Source: an uncultured Caulobacterales bacterium (GTDB lineage Bacteria; Pseudomonadota; Alphaproteobacteria; Caulobacterales; Maricaulaceae). Taken from it: a stretch of 48,546 nt of DNA. Positions 42,500 through 48,546 of this stretch are shown here, piece after piece. Position 1 is the stretch's first letter; every line of letters begins with the position of its first letter. Made by a program: the position numbers and the translations under genes. A model generated the notes under the pieces. That model worked only from the letters and a program-made list of their open reading frames with translations. It was not told the origin of the DNA and made no database searches. The stretch spans positions 1-48,546 of the forward strand of contig CALLBD010000036.1 in the NCBI GenBank assembly GCA_938001915.1, written 5' to 3'.

Positions 42500-42736
42500 C
42501 TAGCCAGCTTTTTCAGAGATGAACTTTACAGCATCGCCAACCGTCTGAATGTGCTCAGCTGCATCATCAGGGATCTCGATGTCGAATTCTTCTTCAAAAG
42601 CCATAACGAGCTCAACCGTGTCGAGTGAGTCAGCGCCCAGATCGTCAATAAAGTGTGCATTCATCGTTACCTTGGCTTCTTCGGCGTCGAGATGCTCCAC
42701 AACCATCTTCTTCACGCGATCAAGTACGTCTGACAT
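42500..42736 (-). CDS. acpP: Acyl carrier protein
   Basis: A 78-residue acidic helical protein with the phosphopantetheine site Ser37 in [15 protein letters not shown]. It carries growing acyl chains for the fab enzymes around it. The ATG at 42736 follows AAAGGAAT. The 179-bp gap upstream (42737-42915) suggests a promoter of its own, as in many bacteria where acpP needs high expression. I cannot pick a single -35/-10 pair with confidence. Confidence 0.97.
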   Translation of the reverse strand: MSDVLDRVKKMVVEHLDAEEAKVTMNAHFIDDLGADSLDTVELVMAFEEEFDIEIPDDAAEHIQTVGDAVKFISEKAG

Positions 42737-42915
42737 ATGTATTCCTTTAGTCTTAGCCGAAGGTAATCTTTCGGCGGTTACGAGCGAGAGATGGGGCAGT
42801 CTACCCCAATTTCAACCCCTCACACCTTGTCGAGGGCGACCTAGCATAGGGATCAAGACGTGCCTAGAGGATTCGTAGCTCTCTTGCAGAGCGAAAAATC
42901 CCGCTATAACCTGTG

Positions 42916-43656
42916 TTAAATCATGGCCATCCCGCCATTGATATGAATTGTTTGTCCCGTGACATAGGCGGCTTCATCGGAGGCCAAATAGAGCGCGCCA
43001 GCGGCGATATCGCTACCCTCTCCCAGCTTCGCGGCAGGGATTCGGGATAAGGTCGCCTCTTTTTGAGCCTCATTAAGCGCATCCGTCATCGGAGACCGGA
43101 TAAATCCGGGCGCAATACAATTGACGGTAATGCCGCGTGAGGCGACTTCTTGCGCGAGGGATTTTGAAAACCCAATCATGCCCGCTTTCGATGCGGCATA
43201 GTTCGTTTGGCCCGGATTACCCGTGACGCCCACGATGGAAGTTATGCCAATAATGCGGCCCGACCGGGCTTTCATCATTGGACGCAAGCAGCCTTTGGCG
43301 AGTCTGAAATAGCTCTCCAAATTGATTTTTATGACGTCGTCAAAATCCGCCTGTTTCATTCGCATCAATAGCCCGTCTTTCGTGATTCCAGCATTGGCAA
43401 TCAAAATATCAAGCGGGCCGCCCAAAGCTTCGGCAGCGTCTTTTGGGAGCGCATCAACAGCCTCGCCATCAGAGAGATTGCAGGCCGTAACAGCGGCGCG
43501 TTCGCCAAGCTCTGCAGCTAAGCTCTCTAATTTCTCAGCACGCGTGCCCGACAGAGCGACATGAGCGCCTTGTTTATGGAGCAGACGCGCGATTTCGCCG
43601 CCCAAACCGCCCGTCGCGCCTGTAACTAGCGCGCGCTTTCCTGTTAAATCAAACAT
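42916..43656 (-). CDS. fabG: 3-oxoacyl-ACP reductase
   Basis: NADPH-dependent short-chain dehydrogenase that reduces 3-ketoacyl-ACP. Seen: the dinucleotide motif ALVTGATGGLGGEIARLL, the NAG motif in ILIANAGITKD, catalytic Ser in IGITSIVGVTG and the YxxxK in NYAASKAGMIG. The ATG at 43656 follows AAAGGATAA, giving 246 residues. The longer frame from 43683 overlaps fabD and is rejected. It starts 4 bp after fabD ends. Confidence 0.96.
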   Translation of the reverse strand: MFDLTGKRALVTGATGGLGGEIARLLHKQGAHVALSGTRAEKLESLAAELGERAAVTACNLSDGEAVDALPKDAAEALGGPLDILIANAGITKDGLLMRMKQADFDDVIKINLESYFRLAKGCLRPMMKARSGRIIGITSIVGVTGNPGQTNYAASKAGMIGFSKSLAQEVASRGITVNCIAPGFIRSPMTDALNEAQKEATLSRIPAAKLGEGSDIAAGALYLASDEAAYVTGQTIHINGGMAMI

Positions 43657-43660
43657 AAAT

Positions 43661-44608
43661 TTATCCTTTAACCTTAGCCGCAAAAGCCTCTAATCCCTCA
43701 GGGCTGTCTAATTGATTACCATCAAGGCCTTTTATAATGCGGCGGAGCATTACGGTGAGAACTTTTCCGCAGCCTGGCTCCGCGAGCGTATCAATACCGC
43801 CGTCACCTGCCATCCATTCTATACTCTCTCGCCAGCGAACGCGGCCTGTTACTTGCTCAACAAGATTATCTCGTAGGACATCTGGATCAGAGACGGGACG
43901 CGCTTGAATATTATTCACCACAGGAACAAGCGGCGGTAACATTGTCTGTTCCTTCAAGGCTACGCGCATAGCCTCCGCGGCGGGTTGCATGAGGTCACAA
44001 TGAAAAGGCGCGGACACGTTGAGCATCATAGCCTTTTTCACACCGGCATCGCGCGCCGCCTGCGCGGCCGCTTCGACAGCAGCTTTTTCTCCTGACAACA
44101 CAATTTGTCCCGTCGCATTATCATTGGCAATTTGGACAATTCCTAATTTCGCGCCTTCCGTGCAAGCCGCTTCGGCATCTTCAACGCTCGCGCCCAATAA
44201 AGCCGCCATCGCGCCGACCCCCACAGGCACAGCCGCTTGCATCGCTTCACCACGGATACGCAAAAGTTTCGCCGTGTCTGAAATCGAAAGCGTTTCAACC
44301 GCCGCCAGTGCCGAATATTCGCCCAGACTATGACCCGCAACGAAAGCCGCATCCGTGACTTTCACGCCAAAATCTGCCTCCAATGCCTTCATTGCTGCCA
44401 GCGAACAGGCCATCAGAGCAGGCTGGGTATTGGACGTTAGTGTTAAATCAGCCTCTGGACCGTTCCACATTAAGTCTGACAAGTTCTGGTCCAAAGCGGA
44501 GTTAACCTCCTCAAACACTCTGCGCGCTGACGGAAATGCGTCAGCCAGAGATTTCCCCATACCAATAAACTGGCTGCCTTGTCCCGGGAATGTGAATGCG
44601 AATGCCAT
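43661..44608 (-). CDS. fabD: Malonyl-CoA:ACP transacylase
   Basis: The 315-residue enzyme loads malonyl onto ACP. Seen: FTFPGQGSQFIGMGKSL at the N terminus, nucleophile Ser in VAGHSLGEYSAL near residue 94, and catalytic His in NVSAPFHCDLM. It heads the fabD-fabG-acpP-fabF cluster. The divergent coiled-coil gene begins 199 bp away, and the shared region contains a CtrA-type site. Confidence 0.97.
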   Translation of the reverse strand: MAFAFTFPGQGSQFIGMGKSLADAFPSARRVFEEVNSALDQNLSDLMWNGPEADLTLTSNTQPALMACSLAAMKALEADFGVKVTDAAFVAGHSLGEYSALAAVETLSISDTAKLLRIRGEAMQAAVPVGVGAMAALLGASVEDAEAACTEGAKLGIVQIANDNATGQIVLSGEKAAVEAAAQAARDAGVKKAMMLNVSAPFHCDLMQPAAEAMRVALKEQTMLPPLVPVVNNIQARPVSDPDVLRDNLVEQVTGRVRWRESIEWMAGDGGIDTLAEPGCGKVLTVMLRRIIKGLDGNQLDSPEGLEAFAAKVKG

Positions 44609-44736
44609 ATGGTCCTCTTGGTTTGCACTCTAACAAGCTAAGCTATCCAACTCTTGCGTCAATGCGTTTTCGGGCGTTTTAGGCAAATTCAAACCGTATT
44701 TTTCGCCGTCAAACCGAGCCGCAAAAAATCAGCCTG

Positions 44737-44751
44737 TTAAACAGCTGTTAA
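44737..44751. promoter_or_regulatory. CtrA-type binding site
   Basis: TTAA-ACAGCTG-TTAA matches the CtrA consensus TTAA-N7-TTAA. The right half continues as TTAACCAT, the preferred extension. It lies 56 bp before the coiled-coil gene start and 129 bp before the fabD start. A third TTAA follows 6 bp on. Confidence 0.7.
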
Positions 44752-44806
44752 CCATCGTTAATTACCAAAACGCTCTAAGGGTAACGTGAAAACTGGGATA
44801 AACAAA

Positions 44807-46501
44807 ATGGCATTTTTCCGAAAGTCGAAGAAGCAGGATGAATCACCACGCCCAGCTCCACCAGAAGGTGAGACTTTGGTAAATCAAGCCAAATGGGACA
44901 AATTAGAGCGTTTGGTCAAAGATCAGACAATCCCTTCAGATACCGATAAAACCGACCCAAGTTCCAGCACAGATGAAATTTTAAACCCTGCATTTGACGC
45001 TCAAGGCTCAACGCAAGATTTAGACGCGCTTTTTCAAGAGCTTGGTGAGAGCGACACTGGGTCGCTACGTTCCGAGCTAGAAATTGACCTCTCCGAAAAT
45101 GCGGACTTTATTGACGTTACGAGACCCGCGACCAAGAGCAAGCCTCGCTCTGATGTGTCTGCAATGATGCCGTCACAGCATTTCGACACGGCGCGAGCAA
45201 ATGAAACGCTCAAGAATACAGACGAACTAACTAGTTTGGACGGGCGCGAAGAAGAGTTTATCCCGCAACACCCACAACCAAATCGTCCCGACCGTGCCGA
45301 CCTTGGCACGATGCGTTTAGATGTTGCGCGGATTTCTGCGGATATACAAAGCGGGGAAGAATTATACCGCCGGGCCCAGAAACGTATCGAAAACCTGACG
45401 AATTTTGTTGAGCGCGCTGAAGTTGACTTCTCAATGCTTAATCGGCTGGAGCCTGAAAACCGCCGTCTGAAAGCGCGCAATCGTACCATTCAGCGCGAAA
45501 TTGAGTCGAATTCTCAAAAAATGAACGTCCTTCGGGCGGATTTGGAAGATCGTGAACTCCGATTAGCCGAAAAGACCCGCATCTATGAAGAGACACTTGC
45601 CAAGCTTTCCGCTGCCAAACGGTCCCTGCAAGAATTTGAACGCGCGCTAGATGAAACCCGGGGAAGCTCTGACCGCAACGCACTTAAATCCGAACGCTTG
45701 CAAACCTCTTTAGACGTAGAGCGCCGCGAAAATGAAGCGCTTCGCGAACGACTCACGGTCACTATCAATGAGATGGAAGCCAAGAAAAACGCTTATATTG
45801 AGGCCAAAAAGGTCGCCGACAGCCTCGCGCAGGATTGCACCGACTTCCGCCACCAGGCTGATAGCGCTGAAAAAGAAGCGGAGAAATTGCGCAAAACGCT
45901 GACCGTGGCGCAAAAACAAAATAACGCCATGAAAGCGGAAATGATTAGCTTGCACGAAGATATACGCGCCTTCAAAACACAATCCGAGTTCTCCATCATC
46001 AGCCGCGAAGACGAAATGTCCGCGTTGCAGCAGCAAGTTAGCCTGCTGAGCAAGCAATTGAACATCAAAGACGAAATTTTACAAAATGCCGCTCGCGACA
46101 TTCAAGAGCTCCGAAAAGTCCGAACGGCTCAGGACCTCGAACGGGAGCGTTTGGAGTCGCAAATAGACGCACAAAGCTACCAATTAGAGCAAGCCAATTC
46201 AGAGCTGTTAAGATCCAAGCAAGACGTTTCAGACCTTGACAAACGTTACCGCGACGTGGCGACGGCCCTTTCGGTAAGACAATCGCGCCTGATGTCGAAT
46301 GAGCCCGCCGTCGCGCCTGATATCCAGCCCCTCCCGCCCCAGTCGATCGCCGAAATAGCGCCCAGAACAGTGACTGAGGTGACGGACACGCCAGAAGAGT
46401 CTCCAGACGCGCCCTCAGAAGCGTCTCAAGAGGCGCTTACCGAGGGCACCATCCAGAACCGCATCACCGATTTCCGCCTCGGGCTTCGCGACGAAATATA
46501 G
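44807..46501 (+). CDS. Large coiled-coil protein of unknown function
   Basis: From the ATG at 44807 the protein has 564 residues. A basic N-terminal tag (MAFFRKSKKQ) and an acidic, disordered region (to about 165) come first. A long heptad-rich coiled coil spans about 170-500 (for example LRADLEDRELRLAEKTRIYE, LRERLTVTINEMEAKKNAYI). A proline-rich linker and a short conserved-looking end (ITDFRLGLRDEI) follow. The overall shape recalls crescentin or other bacterial intermediate-filament-like proteins, but any such protein shares it. The CtrA-type site upstream suggests cell-cycle control. It has its own terminator at the stop. No enzyme domain is seen. Confidence 0.75.
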   Translation: MAFFRKSKKQDESPRPAPPEGETLVNQAKWDKLERLVKDQTIPSDTDKTDPSSSTDEILNPAFDAQGSTQDLDALFQELGESDTGSLRSELEIDLSENADFIDVTRPATKSKPRSDVSAMMPSQHFDTARANETLKNTDELTSLDGREEEFIPQHPQPNRPDRADLGTMRLDVARISADIQSGEELYRRAQKRIENLTNFVERAEVDFSMLNRLEPENRRLKARNRTIQREIESNSQKMNVLRADLEDRELRLAEKTRIYEETLAKLSAAKRSLQEFERALDETRGSSDRNALKSERLQTSLDVERRENEALRERLTVTINEMEAKKNAYIEAKKVADSLAQDCTDFRHQADSAEKEAEKLRKTLTVAQKQNNAMKAEMISLHEDIRAFKTQSEFSIISREDEMSALQQQVSLLSKQLNIKDEILQNAARDIQELRKVRTAQDLERERLESQIDAQSYQLEQANSELLRSKQDVSDLDKRYRDVATALSVRQSRLMSNEPAVAPDIQPLPPQSIAEIAPRTVTEVTDTPEESPDAPSEASQEALTEGTIQNRITDFRLGLRDEI

Positions 46502-46521
46502 CGGCGCAACGCCGCCTTTTT
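46501..46521 (+). terminator. Rho-independent terminator of the coiled-coil gene
   Basis: GCGGCG-CAA-CGCCGC followed by CTTTTTA. The hairpin begins at the last base of the stop codon. Confidence 0.85.
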
Positions 46522-46539
46522 ACAGCTTTTCGCTAGACA

Positions 46540-46615
46540 AAGCGCGCGACATCCCTTAGGCGGCGCGCTTCACCGGGTGACGGTGGAGTCCGGGCTGTTC
46601 CGGATTACTCCATCC
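46540..46615 (+). promoter_or_regulatory. Structured leader of rpsF-rpsR-rplI
   Basis: Two stems are visible in the 178-bp upstream region. The first pairs AAGCGCGC (46540-46547) with GCGCGCTT (46563-46570). The second pairs GGTGGAGT (from 46582) with ACTCCATCC (to 46615) around an inner CCGG/CCGG stem. S6:S18 autoregulatory leaders occur here in many bacteria. The match to that motif is not verified, so this is a candidate only. Confidence 0.45.
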
Positions 46616-46679
46616 ATCAGATGATTGCTCCACCTTCTCGAGCCCATCTGCCGTCATCTCTAGTCTGAAGGACTGTTAA

Positions 46680-47030
46680 ATGTCTCTCTATGAGCATGTC
46701 GTGATTACACGGCCAGACGTATCTTCGAATGCCGTCGAAGAATTCGTCCAAAACCTCGCCTCCAAGATCGAAAATATGGGCGGTACCGTTGAAGGTGCTG
46801 AATATTGGGGTCTGCGCAATTTGGCTTACCGCATGAATAAAAACCGCAAGGCGCATTATTCTCTGCTGAAGGTCAATGCCCATTCTGATGTTATCCATGA
46901 GATCGAGCGGACACACCGCATCAATGAAGATATCTTGCGTTACATGTCGATTCGCGTCGATGAGTTTAACGAAGAGCCTTCCCCTATCCTGAAAAAGCGC
47001 GAAGAGCGTAAGCGTAGAGATCGGACCTAA
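46680..47030 (+). CDS. rpsF: 30S ribosomal protein S6
   Basis: The 116-residue protein begins MSLYEHVVITRPDVSSNAVE and contains the conserved GAEYWGLRNLAYRMNKNRKA. It binds 16S rRNA in the platform together with S18. The C terminus is a basic tail (KKREERKRRDRT). It heads the rpsF-rpsR-rplI operon, with rpsR starting 4 bp downstream. Confidence 0.97.
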   Translation: MSLYEHVVITRPDVSSNAVEEFVQNLASKIENMGGTVEGAEYWGLRNLAYRMNKNRKAHYSLLKVNAHSDVIHEIERTHRINEDILRYMSIRVDEFNEEPSPILKKREERKRRDRT

Positions 47031-47033
47031 ATC

Positions 47034-47297
47034 ATGGCTGCAAAAGACCAAATTAAAATCGAAAACTTGCCGTCGCGCTCGGGCTTCCGCCGCCGCCGCA
47101 AGGTCTGCCCATTTTCTGGCGATAATGGCATTAAGATTGACTATAAAGACCCCAAAATGCTCCAGCGTTATATGTCTGAAAAAGGCAAAATCGCGCCGGC
47201 CCGCATCACGGCGGTTTCTCACAAAAAACAGCGTGAACTGGCCAAAGCCATTAAGCGCGCACGCTTCTTGGGCCTTTTGCCCTATGAAGTGAAGTAA
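47034..47297 (+). CDS. rpsR: 30S ribosomal protein S18
   Basis: The 87-residue basic protein has the S18 core [20 protein letters not shown] and the C-terminal [20 protein letters not shown]. It forms a heterodimer with S6 on the platform. It lies between rpsF and rplI (15 bp to the next start). Confidence 0.97.
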   Translation: MAAKDQIKIENLPSRSGFRRRRKVCPFSGDNGIKIDYKDPKMLQRYMSEKGKIAPARITAVSHKKQRELAKAIKRARFLGLLPYEVK

Positions 47298-47312
47298 GGA
47301 AGGAGAACGACC

Positions 47313-47954
47313 ATGGAAGTGATCCTTCTTGAACGTATCGAAAAGCTTGGCAATATGGGCGACGTTGTGAACGTCAAACCTGGTTTTGGCCGTAACTTCT
47401 TGCTCCCGCAGGAAAAAGCCCTTCGTGCAACGAAAGCCAATCTCGCCCGTTTTGAAGCAGAACGTGAGTATCTCGAGCAGCGCAATGCTGAAAATCGCGA
47501 CAAAGCGGCGACAGATGGCGAGAAACTCGACGGCACAAAAGTTGTCCTCATCCGTAAGGCGGGTGACACAGGGAATCTTTACGGCTCTGTCTCGGCGCGC
47601 GATATTGCGGAAATGCTCGAAGACAAAGGCGTAAAGCGCAATATGATTGTGCTGGAACAACCGATTAAAGCCCTTGGCCTGCATGGCGTGAAAATCAAAC
47701 TTCACCCTGAAGTCATTGTCTCTGTCGAGGTCAATGTCGCCCGCTCTGAAGATGAAGCCGAGCGTCAAGCCAAAGGCGAAGACGTGATTGCCGCAGCAAT
47801 GGCGGAAGAGAAAGCGGATATCGCTGAAGCCAATGCCGAACGCGCCGCCAATGCCGTGTCTATGTTCGAAGGCGACGCACCGGAAGAGTTTACTGCGCCC
47901 GATACGGACGCAGATGACGCGCCCGCTGAAGCCGCGAAAGGTGAAGAAGAGTAA
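47313..47954 (+). CDS. rplI: 50S ribosomal protein L9
   Basis: L9 has an N-terminal rRNA-binding domain ([20 protein letters not shown], then [17 protein letters not shown]), a connecting helix and a C-terminal domain (about 75-150). At 213 residues it carries an acidic, Ala/Glu-rich extension of about 60 residues beyond the usual end ([20 protein letters not shown]), seen in several alphaproteobacteria. GGAAGGAGAACGACC before the ATG is a strong ribosome-binding site. A terminator follows. Confidence 0.97.
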   Translation: MEVILLERIEKLGNMGDVVNVKPGFGRNFLLPQEKALRATKANLARFEAEREYLEQRNAENRDKAATDGEKLDGTKVVLIRKAGDTGNLYGSVSARDIAEMLEDKGVKRNMIVLEQPIKALGLHGVKIKLHPEVIVSVEVNVARSEDEAERQAKGEDVIAAAMAEEKADIAEANAERAANAVSMFEGDAPEEFTAPDTDADDAPAEAAKGEEE

Positions 47955-47980
47955 ACGCTTTCGCAAAACTAAATCAAAAC

Positions 47981-48017
47981 ACCCGCCCGTGCCAAACCGC
48001 ACGCGGCGGGTTTTTTA
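47981..48017 (+). terminator. Rho-independent terminator of the rpsF operon
   Basis: ACCCGCCCGTGC, a short loop, then GCACGCGGCGGGTTTTTTA: a strong GC stem followed by a T run, 27 bp past the rplI stop. Confidence 0.9.
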
Positions 48018-48047
48018 TTGCGCGCAGATAAAGTGGGCGATTATTTT

Positions 48048-48183
48048 TAGGCATAGCGAAACCCTCACCGCCTCCGTTGAAACTAGGGTTTCGATAGGAG
48101 GTAGCCGACTTTAATAAAACGGGACGGCCCGCGTGATCGATTCCGCGATGGGAACCAAAATAGTTAAAATGTTTTACGCGAAA
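48048..48183 (-). repeat. Element C, 3' module and hairpin
   Basis: On the minus strand it shares TTTCGCGTAAAACA, TTGGT and CCATCG with the modules of A and B, then diverges (module proper 48101-48183). The hairpin of GTTTCAAC against a near-complementary GAAAC arm (48077-48096) and the following GGCAT block align with element B at 25857-25903. No second module is seen; the sequence ends at the rpsF-operon terminator. Confidence 0.7.
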
Positions 48184-48546
48184 TAAATCACGCGGCAGCG
48201 GTTTTTGATACACCGGGCGGGGGTCCCGCAGTTTCACCTTCCGGTCATGCACGCCACAAGGGCCGAAACAGTGGTTAGGTGCTTCTTCCCTACCCATGCG
48301 GGGCGTTTCCTACCACCTCACATGAATCCCACATTGCTGCGGTTCTAACGGCCCCGGTTAAGACAAAGCGGTCGCCTCTCGATGTAAAAGTCCCGGCACA
48401 CACCGAGGAGTCACCCTCAGCCGCTCAGACCCACCGTCTTCCGAACCGGTCAATGCAATTTATCGAAGATAAAATGCAAAGCGTGTTTTTACAAAAAAGC
48501 AAAAACACGAAGCGACGTCTCACCTGTCCTACGCTCGAAAGAACGA
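48184..48546 (-). ncRNA. Structured RNA, copy C (5' end cut by the window edge)
   Basis: P1 pairs 48533-48541 (CTTTCGAGC on the minus strand) with 48438-48446 (GTTCGGAAG). P2 pairs 48428-48432 with 48388-48392. The 7-bp, 6-nt-loop hairpin is 48402-48421. Inside P1 are two extra hairpins, at 48482-48509 and 48455-48477, absent from A and B. Between P2 and the 3' module lies an additional structured segment of roughly 100-150 nt (about 48200-48375) with a GGGCCG/CGGCCC stem. It is the longest of the three copies. A 107-residue frame across this region (47974-48297, minus) is not called because it reads through the RNA and the terminator. Confidence 0.72.

Noticed and set aside
46617-48002. 461-residue frame on the minus strand opposite rpsF-rpsR-rplI
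   Set aside because: It is antisense to three certain ribosomal protein genes and begins at their terminator.
47974-48297. 107-residue protein on the minus strand at the end of the window
   Set aside because: It runs across element C and the rpsF-operon terminator, and the homologous RNA region in A and B has no equivalent frame.

Overview
The window comes from an alphaproteobacterial chromosome, most likely a stalked or budding marine lineage near Caulobacterales/Hyphomonadaceae. Four things point there: an adjacent pleD-divK pair, a LexA box of the alphaproteobacterial GTTC-N7-GTTC type in front of dinB, a TTAA-N7-TTAA CtrA-type site in front of a coiled-coil gene, and the conserved blocks pepA-holC, lptF-lptG-surA-pdxA-rsmA and fabD-fabG-acpP-fabF-mltG-gmk. 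Genes are densely packed on both strands. I see no tRNA, rRNA, CRISPR array or transposase gene.

Layout. 1-4.6 kb: the end of an unidentified gene, HMG-CoA lyase and a GMC oxidoreductase, then plsY-dprA. 4.6-10.4 kb: a 63-aa protein, topA, an orphan SUKH (SMI1/KNR4) protein and rnr. 10.4-11.2 kb: repeat/RNA element A. 11.3-15.7 kb: a Nudix hydrolase, rpmG, pleD, divK and dinB. 15.7-20.6 kb: envelope and small genes (membrane protein, thioredoxin-like lipoprotein, trypsin-like protease, MAPEG protein, cold-shock protein, beta-barrel protein, LuxR regulator). 21.0-24.7 kb: a two-gene beta-oxidation operon. 24.8-26.3 kb: an unknown gene and element B. 26.4-30.2 kb: an ECF sigma factor and a large VWA membrane protein. 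30.3-34.0 kb: a small membrane protein, a Pif1-like helicase, holC and pepA. 34.1-39.5 kb: LPS export and outer-membrane biogenesis, pyridoxal phosphate synthesis and rRNA methylation. 39.5-44.6 kb: gmk, mltG and the fatty-acid synthesis cluster. 44.8-48.0 kb: a coiled-coil protein and the rpsF-rpsR-rplI operon. 48.0-48.5 kb: element C, cut by the window end.

The most unusual content is the family of three elements A, B and C (about 10667-11210 on +, 25716-26308 on -, and 48048 to beyond 48546 on -). Their 5' part (about 250-360 nt) folds into the same RNA architecture in all three, and most paired positions differ between copies in compensatory fashion. These are therefore very probably genuine structured RNA genes. 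They are multi-copy, lie outside protein genes, and have no nuclease or transposase ORF beside them. The general design (conserved scaffold, variable peripheral hairpins, a 12-nt variable stretch directly 5' of the scaffold) recalls ORF-less HEARO/omega-RNA loci of IscB/IsrB elements. I cannot confirm that assignment without a covariance-model search, and a new family is equally possible. Each element continues into a 3' module that is duplicated in A and B.

Most other genes are housekeeping. Secondary points of interest are the absence of lptD between lptG and surA, an ECF-VWA operon whose periplasmic region carries repeated motifs, a CtrA-type site ahead of the coiled-coil gene, and several dyad symmetries around the LuxR/outer-membrane protein divergent promoter.
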